Assembly (NCBI RefSeq): GCF_000002985.6
Contig: NC_003283.11
Coordinates: 16,245,501 to 16,309,500, forward strand
Length of the DNA: 64,000 nt
Direction of reading: 5' to 3'
Origin: Caenorhabditis elegans
Lineage: Eukaryota > Nematoda > Chromadorea > Rhabditida > Rhabditidae
Below the pieces are notes generated by a model. That model saw nothing but the letters and a program-made list of their open reading frames with translations, was not told where the DNA came from and did no database searches. The first letter of the stretch is position 1; each line of letters begins with the position of its first letter. The translations under genes were made by a program, and so were the position numbers. Below are positions 12,986 through 24,833 of this stretch, piece after piece.

Positions 12986-15170
12986 ATGGTTGCCAGCTCA
13001 TTTCAACATCACCTCGAGCCAATGCTAACACAGCCAATTCCGTGCCAAATTTGTACATATCAATCTCATGGGGTTAACTTTAACGTTATGACTTGTAGGG
13101 CTTGCGCCGCATTTTTCAGGCAAGTAATTAAAATGTTTTACACTGTAAATTAGCAAGAAAACTTTCAGAAGATCTCTTGTGTGCGGAATGAGATACCATT
13201 GCAAAACCCGAAAAAATGACTGTAGAATTGACAGTACCGAGCGACACTTTTGTAGGCTTTGCAGGTTTCAAAAGTGCCTACAGATGGGAATGAAGGCAGA
13301 AAGTTGGTTGTTTTGTGTTTGTAAAAAAAGTTGAAATTTTGATACTCATTTCTCGGGGTTCACAAAGATTTTCTTATCTAACCAAGCTATGTTGACTTTT
13401 AGCAATATTTTTTTAGAAGGTGCTTGTAGATCCCAAAATGTTCATAATATTTATTTTATTAAATTTTCCGTCCTAAATTTAATTTTGAAGTAGGAAACTT
13501 TAAAATATCCCGCCGAAATTTCCATTATAATTTTTTTGGAATATAAAATGTTTTTTAGCCAAACTTTCAAAAAATGTTAAATTCGAATTTCACATAATTT
13601 TTTTCAGAAGTTAACTTCCAGCCATAGTTTTTGTTCATAAAAATTTCAACAACTTCCACCAAAATTTTAAAAGAAAACATTTGAAAATATTTAATCAGAT
13701 TTCCGATCAAACCATTTTATTATGAATTTTCAGAAATCCAACAAAATCGTGATCCAATATCTTCAACATTCCCGGGAACATCAACCGAGCCCGAATTGTC
13801 TGAAATTGTTGATCCTGAAAACGAAAAAAGTTATATATTTCATGGAACCCTGTATGGCTTCAAAAGTTTGTTGGCTGAAGTTCGATATATTTTCAGTGTA
13901 AGTTTGGAGAGACTATTTTTGAAAAATGCAGTTTTTTTCAGATTTCAAGAAACTACTCTGACAGCCCCTTAACTGATCTCGAAAACGGTTTCAAACTTAT
14001 CACAAGGCATCAGAAACGGCGATATATTGACGTAAGAAAATTTCTCTGAATTCTAAAATGTTATAGTTTTAATAACTAATTTTCAGATTGAGGACCGGAT
14101 CAATTTCCAAAATCTCACCGATTTTCGGCTGGGTCATATAAAAAACTGTGCCACGTGGTTAACGCATTCTTCATTTTTTCAAAGCTTAACTGAAACCGAA
14201 AATTTATTGATTTTAAAATCAACGTGGCATGTGTGGTCTTGGCTAGAACTTTTGTCCGTTTCTGTTGAAATATTTGGGAATCAAGTCTGCGAGGAAAAGG
14301 TTTGCAAAGTTAATTTTGGGCTTGAAAATTCATGAGAAAATTTTTCAGATTGTATTTCTATCCGAAAAAATTGCAGTCGACATAGTGAAGGTTTTCCGGT
14401 ATATTTTGAAACCCCTAAACAAACAGGAAAAGAGAAAAGTTGAAAAGGAGCTAAACCCGATATTTCACATACTTTTTGATGACGTGGCAAGAAAATTACA
14501 GAATTTAAAGCCAAGTTCATTGGAGATAAATTATATGCTGTGGCAGTTAGTCTGGTTTGTAGCTGGTCAGTTTTGAAGTCACTAATTGTTTGAAATTTTA
14601 AAATATTATTTTAAAATTGTTAACTTATAACTTTGTTTCTAAAGCATTTTTCCAAAGAATTTCAAAAAAAAATCTAAATTGTTTTCCTGCATTTAAACAA
14701 CTTTAAAATCAATAAAATTTTGTGAAAATCTGCTTTTGGAGTTTTCTATCGGCATAAAAACTGGTGCAAAAGTGAACTGCAACAAGTTGTGCTTATAGTC
14801 AGTCGCTACATTTTTAAAAATCTGAAAATTTTTTTGAAATGCCTAGACCTCTTTTTGATGTTCCAAACATACGTCTACAGTACCCACCAAACGCAGATAA
14901 TAAGAAAGAACACATCATATTTCACCTCAATTTAGTTTACTTTCAGAAAAAGTTCTTAACGAAGACAACCTGCGGCATGGGGAACAATATACAAATCAAT
15001 TAGCCAGCGACCTGCATAATCACTACAAAAACGATCTCCACTTAGAGCAATATGCACAAAGAGTTCTGAAAATGATGGCAATTGTGAAAAGCTTACAGAA
15101 ACATTTAATGAACATCCATAAAATAATTGATTATGCTGATAACTTTTGTAACTTATTTGCAATGAAATAA
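12986..15170 (+). CDS. Nuclear hormone receptor (supplementary nhr family), GC-AG first intron
   Basis: A ligand-regulated transcription factor of the nematode supplementary NHR group. The zinc-finger DNA-binding domain spans exons 1-2: IPCQICTYQSHGVNFNVMTC then RACAAFFRRSLVCGMRYHC, and later HFCRLCRFQKCLQMGMKAE. The hinge begins KIQQNRD, and the ligand-binding domain follows in exons 3-7 (ATWLTHSSFFQSL, VWSWLELLSVSVEIFG, EINYMLWQLVWFVA). Exons include 12986-13119, 13169-13302 and 13734-13897, and the stop is at 15168-15170. The first donor is AG|GCAAGT, a GC donor; its paralog at 16795 has GT at the same place. The neighbouring downstream gene is a close paralog with the same exon structure, so this is a tandem pair. 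Confidence 0.88.
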
Positions 15171-16794
15171 AATATATTGCTATTAAAAAAAGTTTTTGTC
15201 AGCTTGAAATTGACGTAATTTGAAATCAAATAGTGCAAAATACTTTTTGAAACAAAAACCAATTTTAAAGAAAATTCAACACATTTTTCTTAAAGTGTCT
15301 AATATAGTTATGTCAAAATTCACTATTTTTCTATAATTTATCCAGAGAATCTTCTTCAAATTCATAGCTAAATTTTCAGTTGAGTGTCATGAAACGTACA
15401 CTTCCCGTATTGATTTTTATTAACTTGATGTTTCGACCCTTTGAGGGTTGTGTGTGTGTTTTGACCCTTTTTTGACCTTTTGGCCCTAAAATTCCGTGCG
15501 CCCCGCGCAGAAAGCAAACCTTCCAACAAGTGTATCGGGATATGGGCGATAAGATCCCGTGCCTAATCTTTAAAATATCCGTAAAAAGGGTATTTGCAGA
15601 AGAACCGTAGAAACATAGCATTTTTGAAACCGTAAACTTGAAGTTATTGAAATTTTTCCAAAATTTGGTCATGTTTTAGTAAAAATACAGGCAAAAACCG
15701 GCCGACTTTCAGGCCCACGTTGAGGAAATATTTTCGAAATATTCGATAATATGGTCGGCGACGCATGGCCGGACATTTCCTTTAAGTCTTTGCGGGGGCG
15801 ACACATAACCCGGTAGATGTCGGACCATTCTAATTGGTTATACCGCCCAACTGAGATTTTATCGAAAAATATCCCCTCAGCGTTGAGGCCAATTTTTTTT
15901 ATTTGCATCAGGTGTGTGTAGCCAATTTCCAAAAAGTAGATTTACCAAATTTGTAGTTCTGGTTATCCAAAAAACCTTTAAAAATAATAAATTTTACAGA
16001 GCTCGGAAAATGAGCCAAATTTGCCGTGCTCGGGAAATATTGGAAAAAGAGATTTTCCGAATTTGCCAAGCTCGACAAATTTTGAGATTTGCCGCACACC
16101 CCTGAAGTGCATACTCCCGTAACTTAACGTCTGAAAATTGCTTTCAGGACATTTCCCGTTCGGTATCGTCGTCTTGCGTCTATGACTGCGCTGACTGGAT
16201 AGAAAGTGAAATGAGCCGTACACTCACTGATCGGTCAAAAGGCTCAAACATGAAGACTGGACCGCCAAGTACTTTGAAATTCGGAAAGCTAGACGATCGG
16301 TAGTACGATAAAACTTTTGGTGTCAGGAACGCCAACGTTTCTTGAGATGGATAACATACTGGAGAATGTTTCATGTTTGAAATTTTCAACCGAAACAGAC
16401 ACTTATAACAGAACTTAAATGCACAGAAAAAAAAGCAAAATTGTGAAATTTTTTTCTAATTTCGAGTCAAAGTTTCAATCAATAGCCAGCATTTATAACA
16501 ACATTGCTAAAATATACAATTTGAACAATATTTCGAAAATTTGAAATTCAAGATTTCAAATAAAAGTGTGTTCCTTTTCAGGGACCGGCCTATTGGCCCG
16601 TGATCATTTCCACACATCTCCATGACTTTTCTATGCGCCGCCATTTTCTCTCTGCATAAGGTCAAAGATGCTTGGAGCGATAAAATGGTTATTCTGGTAT
16701 TCATGTATATTCCGCCTACCTTTTAAAAATCTTTCGACATTATCTGACTTTTGGCGTTCTTCGAATTTCCAAATTTGTCTCTGTTTCACAAAAC
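15171..16794. other. Repeat-rich spacer between the two nhr genes
   Basis: No supported gene. Part of the stretch, about 16010-16100, is built from degenerate units around 'gccgagctcggcaaattt', a repeat style common in nematode DNA. Around 15380-15910 there is GC-richer sequence (for example ggccctaaaattccgtgcgc) that may be an old repeat. The open frames at 15669-15932 and 16180-16389 on the minus strand have no domain I recognise. Confidence 0.55.
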
Positions 16795-18391
16795 ATGAAG
16801 ATTACTTTTTCTCCGGAACTTTCAATTCCCTGCGAAGTGTGCAAAAATCAATCAAACGGATACCATTTTGAAGTTTTATCTTGCGGAGCGTGCGCATCGT
16901 TTTTTAGGTAAGATATAAAAAATAGATATTAGTGCACATTGGTGGAAGAGATACAAAATTCACTTTCCTCAAAAAATTTCAAAAAAAAATTGTGTGCTTT
17001 TTCAGAAGATCTGTCGTTTCCAAAATAAAGTATCAATGCAAGGACGGAAAAAAGCGCTGTCAAATTAGATACTTGGACAGGCATTTCTGTAGGTACTGCC
17101 GATTCAGCAAGTGTGTAAAAGCAGGGATGAAGGCTGAAAGTGAGTGGGCGTAAGCGTCAAATTTTCAAAAAAAGTTGTAGCAGATAAGAAATGTGTAAAT
17201 GCCAATTTTACCTGCAACTTAAAATTTTTCAAACAATTTTTAATTTTTCAATTCAACAACGATAAAACATTTAAAAAAATAAATGTATCGGCGGCTAGTT
17301 TTAAACCTAGCTTTCAGAAATTCAAAAGAATCGCGATCTAGATTCTTCCCCCACTCCAACTGACCAGAATAATTGTATCCCTAGTGATGTACTGCATGAT
17401 GACGGAATTTTGATTAAAGACATTCGAGGTCTTTTCAAACAATTTGTAAGTTTATAATTATGTTTAAAACTTGCCGACAATTGTTATTTCCAGAATCCAC
17501 ATAATGCTTCAGAAGGCTGTTCAAAGTTGGAAAAACTCACGGAAGGTCTGCAGTTTATCAGGAGAAATCAAGAGAGGGAGTGCATAAAGGTGAAATGTTT
17601 TCTTTCAAAATCAAAGTTTATATTTCCAATTTATTTTAGATAATCGATGAAATGGATTCAGAAAGCTTGAAAGATGTACAATTTAAAGTTATCGGTTCAT
17701 GTGCTACATGGCTACTTTTTTCTTCGTTTTTCCAGAAGCTTGAGGAAAATGAAAAAGTAGTAATTTTGGAAAGGTTGTGGCATGGATGGACAGTTCTCGA
17801 ATTTTTGAGTAGATCACTTGAAATTTTCGGAAACAAAGTTATTGATGAAAAGGTAAAATTGATTTTAATTCAACAATTAAAAATTTTTTTTTCTAATATT
17901 AGGGTTATACAACTATGTTTCCCTAGATCACCATTTCTCAGAAAAACAAATTTGCAGATAGTTTTCATCTCGGACAACACTGCAATTCGCCTTATCACTG
18001 CATTTGAAAACTCTTTAAAGACAGCAAGCCCGAAGAAAAGTGAATCGATTAAGAAGAAGCTGGAATTGTCATTTTCAGTAATATTTGATGAATTAGCACT
18101 ACATTTCATAAATTGGAAGCCGACTGAAATTGAAATTTCGTATATGCAGTGGCAAATAGTTTGGAGTGTAGCAGGTGAGACTTGCAGAACGTTTCCGAAA
18201 AAAATTAAGAATTGTTTTATTTAGAACAATTACTTTCTGGAAATTCTCTGGAAAAGGGGGAACATTTCACCGAGCAACTATCCAAGGATCTTCATGAATA
18301 TTACGTGCGAGAGCTGAAACTGGAAAATTACGCTTTTCGGATTGAGAAAATGATGGATATTGTTCAGATTGTGCAGAATAATTTTTATTAA
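16795..18391 (+). CDS. Nuclear hormone receptor (supplementary nhr family)
   Basis: Tandem paralog of the gene at 12986. Exon 1 (16795-16907) and exon 2 (17006-17139) encode the two zinc fingers: IPCEVCKNQSNGYHFEVLSC with GACASFFRRS, then HFCRYCRFSKCVKAGMKAE. Exon 3 starts at 17318 with KIQKNRD. The ligand-binding domain continues through exons 4-7 (ATWLLFSSFFQKLEE, LWHGWTVLEFLSRSLEIFG, EISYMQWQIVWSVA) and ends at 18391. The exon lengths match the upstream paralog in the DNA-binding domain (exon 2 is 134 nt in both). All donors are GT here, unlike the paralog's first intron. The P-box region CGACASFF departs from that of classical receptors, as is usual in this nematode group. Confidence 0.88.
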
Positions 18392-19596
18392 TCTTATTTA
18401 TCTTTGTCTATCATTTTATTCAACAATAATTAACTGAATGTAATGCTTAATCTAAAATCGAAAATTTTTGGAACAGATGTTTAATCATATGGCCGATCTA
18501 GATTTCGACTAGGCGCACAACCTTGAAAGGGCATTTTTCCAAAGAAAAACCTGTCCTCTCGAGGTTTCGTGAATTACCATAAAAATTGAAAGCAACCAAC
18601 TCATGATTAAAAAACTAGGACGCACGTTTTCTATAGGGTCCCTGAGTTTTAAATAATTTCACTAAAAATCTTGATTTTCCATATAGAAAAACCAGCCGCG
18701 CAAAGCGCGTGCTCCGACTGGCGCACACTAAATTGCTCAAATAAATTTTAAAGTGCTAATGTAAAATTTTTGTACAGTTACACATTTCCTTGGAGTTTTG
18801 CGGACTTTTAAGAAAATTTTAAAACTTTCCAGATTTTTCTTTAAAAAGTTGTAGACCTTTCCAGGACTTTTTAGAAAATTCTTTAAGCGCTTTGAGAATT
18901 TAATCAAAAAATTTTTCTAGGTGCCAGAAGCTTTCAGTTCAATCAAAAAAAAACTGACCTTCAGACATATAAATGACTACATTTTTTAATTGGGAGATTT
19001 ATTTAGTTTTCATTATTGAAAAATTAATATCTGACTTAAAATGAATTTTTTTGAAAATAATTTTTCGGGACTTGTTTCAAATTTTAAGCGTTTTCAGAAT
19101 TCACGAATCAAAAAATCGAAAATTTTGGAACTTTGGGTTAGGTGAAGAACGGATCGGCTAAGTATTCCAAGAAAACGTGTAAGTTGAACAACTTTGGTTA
19201 GAACATTTCTTAAGTTAATGAAATTCTTGACTTTTTGTCTTTGTCTTTTTCATCAGCATACAGTTACTTTTCACCTACACTTTACAAAACATTTAGTCGG
19301 ATTTAGACTAGCTCACGGCGCAATCTGTGATCCTTTGAATTACTGTGGAAAATACAAAGTAAATATTTCCCACAGCTGACTAGTTGAAATTGTACGTTTT
19401 AGACAAATTTGTTTGACAAATTTGTCGAAGCTCGTGAAACTTGCCAAATTTTCCGCACACATCAAAAATTTGACAATATAATTTTGGCCAAAACTAGTGA
19501 TTTTGTCGAAAAATTAGTAAAATGACACTAAATTTAGTTATTTTGATGTTTATGCATTAAAACAAATTTATTTAATTTCAGTCGACATCCAATCGT
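18392..19596. other. Intergenic region with one interspersed repeat
   Basis: Contains the repeat copy at 18690-18960. A stretch at about 19250-19360 reads RLAHGAICDPLNYCGKYK before a possible donor, but no partner exon was found. Otherwise it is AT-rich with no supported gene. Confidence 0.5.
18690..18960 (+). repeat. Interspersed repeat, copy 1 of an inverted pair
   Basis: The block starts near accagccgcgcaaagcgcg and ends near ttcagttcaatcaaaaaaa. It is matched in reverse orientation at 24504-24743, with collinear landmarks: gagcacgcg, a block like tgtaaaatttttgtacag, gttttgcggac, and gaagcttcc/ggaagcttc near the far end. About 250 bp of alignable sequence, non-coding. Confidence 0.75.
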
Positions 19597-20158
19597 TTAT
19601 TCAAGTCTGCTGAAGTCGCACTTGCCAACAACATCTTCAGATAGCTTTATCATTTTCTGAAAATGAGCACACTTTTTCAGAGGAAGAACAACTTTTTTCC
19701 TAATTAGGTACCTTACGAAACGTATTCCATTCTTCTTGGCCGCATCTTTCAATAATTTCCTTTTTAACGCAGTCATCTTTTCCGAAATATGTATCACAAG
19801 CATTTTCTTTCATTTTCTCAACTTTCATCTTGTCATCTTCTAAATATATTTCATTTGGCAATGGATTCCAGTTTTGAACACATTCTGCATTTTTTTCATG
19901 CAATTTGTCAAAACAATTAGAAAAATCTTCGGTGAGGAACACAATAGCTTTGCACACCCATTCAATTGAACGAAGCCTTTTGTCTAGCTGGTTATTGGAG
20001 CCTGGCCTACATGGAAGAGCTGTAAAGCAATCTTGTAGATCACCGCAATCTGTCTTGAAATTCTTGATATCTTTTTCATCATTAAAATCGAGAGTTTCGA
20101 ATTTCATTTGGAAGGAGAGTAAGTTCTGTAAATTAATTCGTTTGTTCGTCAATGCAAT
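19597..20158 (-). CDS. DUF19 (T20D4.11-like) protein, 5' end unresolved
   Basis: A cysteine-rich protein of the nematode DUF19 family, usually secreted. The main exon (19712-20158) encodes FETLDFNDEKDIKNFKTDCG, DLQDCFTALPC, WVCKAIVFLTEDFSNCFDKL and ACDTYFGKDDCVKKEIIERC, with the family's Cys spacing. A 55-bp intron (19657-19711) joins it to a 20-codon last exon ending CDFSRLE. The family normally begins with a signal peptide and one or two further Cys residues; no such exon is evident upstream. A LINE-like fragment lies just beyond (20329-20709), so the 5' exon may have been lost or displaced. Either a distant first exon exists or the gene is broken. Confidence 0.7.
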
Positions 20159-20328
20159 CTAACAAGAAAAAATGTTTGAATTAATTTGTCAATTAACTAC
20201 AAAACTTCAGCTGCATAAGAGAACTTCAAACTAGAAAAAGTCAAACTGAAATTATTTTTTTTTTTAATTTTGAGTGAGCTTACCAAGTGACACGAAAGTG
20301 ATGGTTTTCTGTCAGCATCAGGGCATTA

Positions 20329-20709
20329 TTGAGGACCTATCACAACATCCTGTCTGGTGAATACCACTTTCCAAATGCCGCATCAACTGGGAGGAAGGCT
20401 CGCTCGCCCAGATATCCGTACATGATGTGCCCTTGTGGATCAATCAACGAAAGCTTCCTACTAGTCAATCTTCACCTATGGAACCGTATGGCCAAGTTAC
20501 TTCCGGAGACAATGAGCCGTCAAATGTTTGCTTCACGATTAAATTCTATCCCGTTTAATTATTTTTCCCACCCAACTTGATCCCCTTAACTACTTCTGGT
20601 TTAAAGGATCATTCAAATTATTCAAGTTTGTTTCTCCCGGTGATTATTCTACACTTTTCTGTTTTGTTACGACGTTTTGAATAAATATATACATATATAT
20701 ATATATATA
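20329..20709 (+). mobile_element. Possible 3' end of a non-LTR retrotransposon
   Basis: An open frame to 20580 encodes a stretch reading LLVNLHLWNRMAKLLPETMS with RQMFASRLNSI. This resembles the C-terminal 'WN.LP...F...L' end of CR1-like reverse transcriptase proteins. A 3' tail follows and ends in a TA-rich microsatellite (about 20684-20709), as many nematode LINEs do. Only the last part of such an element would be present (5' truncated). The assignment rests on a short motif and is tentative. Confidence 0.4.
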
Positions 20710-21264
20710 ATCTCTGACCGAGGTGCGGAGGTTTGAGACATCTAGTTCACAAAAATTAATGATTTAGAAACATTTCATGGAAAACTTGTTAATTTTTTTT
20801 TAATTGGAAGTGTTTTCAAAGCAATGAAAATCCTTCCGGAATAATAAATTCGTTTTTTCTATAACATTGTGTTTGAATGTTTTAAAATATTTTTTTAAGT
20901 TTTTCAAATCCTACAATTAGCAGATGTTTGCCAGGGAAGTACATAGTAAATAGGAATATAATTATTTTCAAAAAATAATGATTTCCTTCGGTACTTAAAA
21001 CATTCAACAGTTATTGTATTTGTTCTTGAACATTTTTATCGTTGAAAGGCATCCAGAACCTCTTTCAATATGAAGTCTATGTCTCATGACCTCTGAAAAT
21101 CTTTCTGATACTCTGACATGACAGTACATAAAATTCGTTAAATAAGTTTTTAAACGATGAAATAGATAGAAATTTTAATTCAGATTTCGCTATAATTATT
21201 GGAAAACAATTAACACAAATTTCATGTAATAATTTGCTATTTATTATTTTACTTACTCAAAGAT
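20710..21264. other. Intergenic, nothing recognised
   Basis: AT-rich sequence between the LINE-like tail and the DUF19 gene on the minus strand. No open frame or repeat with clear ends was seen. Confidence 0.5.
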
Positions 21265-22350
21265 TCATTTTTCAGCACAAACCTGAAACATTTTTCGGCG
21301 CGTGAATCGAGGTACTAGCACAACAAAAAAGCAGATAAAAAATAAACACAGCATGAAAATTGCGATTATCATTCTCTGATAATCGTTACAAAATTCTGGT
21401 CTTAAATTTGTGGCCTGCTTCACATATTCTTCCTGGATTTTTCCCGATTTGTCATCACACAATTTTTTGATATTTTCCTTGATACATGGTTGAAGGTTGT
21501 CCCATTGATCGCATACATCTACTTCCGGCTGAAATTATCGAAAAAATTGCGGGAAATTTCAATTTTCTAAAAAAACACTTTGGCTGAAAATTTCAGCTTT
21601 CTAAAAAGTAGTGTTTAACATAAAGCTCATATGTTTTGAAAAACTTTGCTGGAAAAATAAACTTCCAGAAACTTCTAAAACGTTTATGGGAAACTAGAGA
21701 AATCTCGAAAATCAGTAGTTCTCGGGAAACTTTTGGAAGGATCGGGGAACGGGGAAAAAGTGTAACTGGTAAAACACTTGGGGTAAAAATGTTTTGGAAG
21801 ATCCCAAACTGTAAATAAGTTAGAAATATGAATATGTATATAAATTTGTAATTATGTTTTTTAAATTAAAAATTAGACATTTGAAAAATTCAATAAACTA
21901 CACTTTTTTACAAAAAAACGTTTGCTCACCTCGTGAATATCATTGAAAAGTGTGTTGAGACATGGAATATTGTCGTCTTTCTTGGCTATCAGCTTTTCAG
22001 CACATGTTGAAAATTCGCGATTGTAGAAAATATAAAACAGGCAAGGGCGAATTTTGGTCGTCAAACTTTTCAAGTGTGAAGAACCCACCGCTTCTAGACA
22101 GTTCTGAAAAATTAATTTTAGTCATATTTTTCTGTTTTTGAAATAAAAATTCACTATAATTTCTTCACATTTATCAGCGTAACCTTCGTATATCTCTGGT
22201 GGCCAGAAATACCGATTGGTAACGTTTATTGATTTGACTATCGGGTCCAAGTCTGAAGCAATCTGGAATTTCATTCATTTATGAGCATTTCAATTTCATA
22301 CAAACTCACATTATTACAGTCATCAAGAGTAACTGCAAGCGTAAACGTTT
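21265..22350 (-). CDS. DUF19 protein with a C-terminal membrane anchor
   Basis: A DUF19-type cysteine-rich protein. In coding order, exons encode TLAVTLDDCNN; then SDLDPIVKSINVTNRYFWPP with YEGYADKCEEI; then KIRPCLFYIFYNREFSTCAE with CLNTLFNDIHE; and lastly PEVDVCDQWDNLQPCIKENI with YVKQATNLRPEFC. After this last Cys the frame continues through a hydrophobic helix (MIIAIFMLCLFFICFFVVLV) and a short basic tail ending VCAEK, so the protein should be membrane-anchored. The paralog at 24834-25709 stops right after the same Cys. The start is unclear: I cannot place an ATG with a signal peptide in frame with TLAVTLDD, so the first exon is either unrecognised or damaged. Confidence 0.68.
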
Positions 22351-22834
22351 GGCTGGAGATTAGAAGTTGAAGTTTTAAAGTTAATCAAACGGAAAATGAT
22401 AAATTTGAACATTTTTTTAAGGTAAACTTGTGTTTCTTGGCGGTTTTTTTTATAACTTTTTGTTGATTGGTTTTTCATTGAACTACTGTTCAGTCACAGA
22501 AAATTATTTATCAATTTTTAAAAATGTATATTTGCTTATTCATCAATCTAGAAAAAACTGAGCTAATTTTTAAAAAAAATTGCGTGGTATTGGAACAAAA
22601 GTAGCAAAAATGGTTCAGTAGAAAAATATATACTCTTTGACAATTTTCATAATTGAAGTTGTATGTTTTTTACGCTACTTTTTCTTTCATTCCAAACTTG
22701 ATATTTTTCGTATTTCAAAAAAAATTAGATTTTTTTGAAGGCTAAAAAACAATTCATGTTGCACTAGGTTACAAACGAGGGAAGGGGTATGCGAGGAATG
22801 GAACAAATTACGAGTATGAAAAACTAAATGTTCA

Positions 22835-24038
22835 TTAAGTTTCGGAACAAGAAAAAAATTCATGGTGACTGCAAATTAACCATGTTTTACAATCGTTTGT
22901 CCACAAAAAGTCACCATCATCGTCTGTGTAATCCGATTTGAATACTTTTGCGATTTCCGATGGGGTTGCGTTTGATGCTCGAAAATTGATATTGCAAATC
23001 TCAAATGTACTTCTGTTCAGAACGTTCTGAAATGCGTTTTTGCAGAAGAAACAAAACACTATGTATTGCATAAACTTACATCTCGAATTTGAATTGCGTC
23101 TTGTAGCAAAAACTTATCCAATGTGAGCGTGAAGTGCTCAAAATGAAACATATGCATAGTTTGATTGTTTTCCATCGGGACTAAGCTATAATATGTAAAG
23201 CTTTTTGCGTTTTTCCATTGATCCAAATCTCTAATCCTATCAAATCCGTCAGCTGATTTGAAAAAATACAATTCGATTTCTTCTACAACTTGAGCATTCA
23301 AATATGGAAAAATTGGCAGTACGTCGTCGATTGAGCAATGAGAAAACTTGATACTCTTGAGATGAACCCTACCGTTTTGTTTCATAACGTCTAGAAGACG
23401 TAGCCCATTGTCTTGAATACTTTTGTCTTCGAGAAATTCAAATTTTGATATAGGATTCTTTAATAAAAGTTGCAAATCATTGAAGGCTAAGTTGATGAAG
23501 TTTTCGCCTTGAATAATCTTTTTTTGTTCGTTGTAAATTACATATGTACTGGCATTTGGAGCATCAATGTATTTGATTTCTGTTCCGTTCAATTGAATGT
23601 GTGCTTCTCTAGACAAAATATGGAAGGTGATGGAATAAAAATGAGTTCCCAGCTTATCCACCGACGTTTTCAAACATTTGCACACTTTTCGGGATGTCAG
23701 TCTGGAATATAAGAATTTTCGCCGATAGTTGAAAATTGGTTTATAGAACATGATTTTTTTTTAAATTTAATTAGCAGCATTTTCAGATTTCTCTTTTAAT
23801 TACTTTTTTTGTTACTTTTTGTTACACTCCCTCTGCCGCCTATATTTCAATAGTTCCATCAGTAAAAAGAATGTTACAGAAAACTTCAATTTCTAGAAAA
23901 TCAATCTTAAATTATATTGCACCACTTTTGGGACACAAAAATGACTCACTGATATATGGGCTCAAGTTTCTCCAAAATTTGGTTAGCGACTTCCAGAGGC
24001 ATATTGAGCAAAGTCGGATGCTTTTGGTTGTTGGACAT
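22835..24038 (-). CDS. F-box protein with FTH/DUF38 domain (fbxa-like)
   Basis: A probable substrate-recognition subunit of an SCF ubiquitin ligase. Exon 1, starting at 24038, encodes an F-box start (TLLNMPLEVANQILEKLEPI). It joins in frame to exon 2 at about 23702 (LTSRKVCKCLKTSVDKLG). The rest matches the FTH/DUF38 region typical of C. elegans F-box A proteins: HIQLNGTEIKYIDAPNASTY, LLLKNPISKFEFLEDKSI, VHLKSIKFSHCSIDDVLPIF, VVEEIELYFFKSADGFDRI and a terminal exon with RSTFEICNINFRASNATPSE and SCSET before the stop. Three exons with canonical sites. The substrate is unknown; this class evolves rapidly. It sits between two DUF19 genes on the same strand. Confidence 0.82.
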
Positions 24039-24833
24039 TATTGAACGCATTAAATTTTCAGAATAATTGCTGAAAATCACCAGATGAATACAAAAAGTAT
24101 GCAGACTGAATTAAAATTTAAAGTTTCGTAATACATAATGTATCTTCGGCAAAAGTTGTTCGTTAATGTAGAGGGTTAGTGAAAAAAAATATCGTATTTG
24201 TTGTTGAGAGACTTAGACGCGTCAAGTTTGTTGGCAGAGAACGAGTACTCCAAGTGAAAAACTGTTTGTCTGTTTGTTTTCTCTCTCTCTCTCTCTTATT
24301 TTTTTGTCTTGTAGATTTCGAATCAGTAGTAAGTCTATTTAATGTCTAAAGAGTCATAGGTTGAGTTATCAATACTTATATATTTAAAAATACAGTGCAT
24401 AGTTTGTAGTCTATGTAGTCTTTGTAGTCTGCGTTGTTTTGGCTTATGAAGGGATATTGATTTTTAATCTCCAATAAAAATTCGGCCATTTTTATGCCTG
24501 AAAGCCAGTTTTTTTGATTGAACTGGAAGCTTCCGGCACCTAGAAAATTTTTGTAGTTAGAATCTCAAAGCGCTTAAAAAATTTGAAAAAAATCTTGAAA
24601 GTCCTAGAATTTCTTGAAAGTCCGCAAAACTCCAGGAAAATGTATGACTGTACAAAAATGTTACATTAGCACTTTAAAATTTATTAAAACAATTTAGCGT
24701 ACGCCAGTCGGAGCACGCGCCTTGCGCGTGCGAACGGCTGGTATATCAATAAAAAAAACGAATAAATAATAAAGCGCAAAATGCGCGGAAAACTTATTTG
24801 AAATCTAAAATAGTTTTATTCAACATTTTACTA
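24039..24833. other. Intergenic, with CT microsatellite and repeat copy 2
   Basis: Contains a (CT)n tract near 24281-24297, short 'tagtctatgtagtctttgtag' style direct repeats near 24405-24432, and the inverted-pair repeat at 24504-24743. No gene. Confidence 0.6.
24504..24743 (-). repeat. Interspersed repeat, copy 2 of an inverted pair
   Basis: Reverse-oriented counterpart of 18690-18960. It runs from the tttttttgattgaactgg side through gaagcttcc, agtccgcaaaactccagg and tgtacaaaaatg to gtcggagcacgcgccttgcg. The two copies flank two DUF19 genes and the F-box gene. Confidence 0.75.

Noticed and set aside
16180-16389. Minus-strand open frame (LAFLTPKVLSYYRSSSFPN) between the nhr genes
   Set aside because: It might be an exon of a decayed gene, but I found no partner exon or family match, so it was not called.
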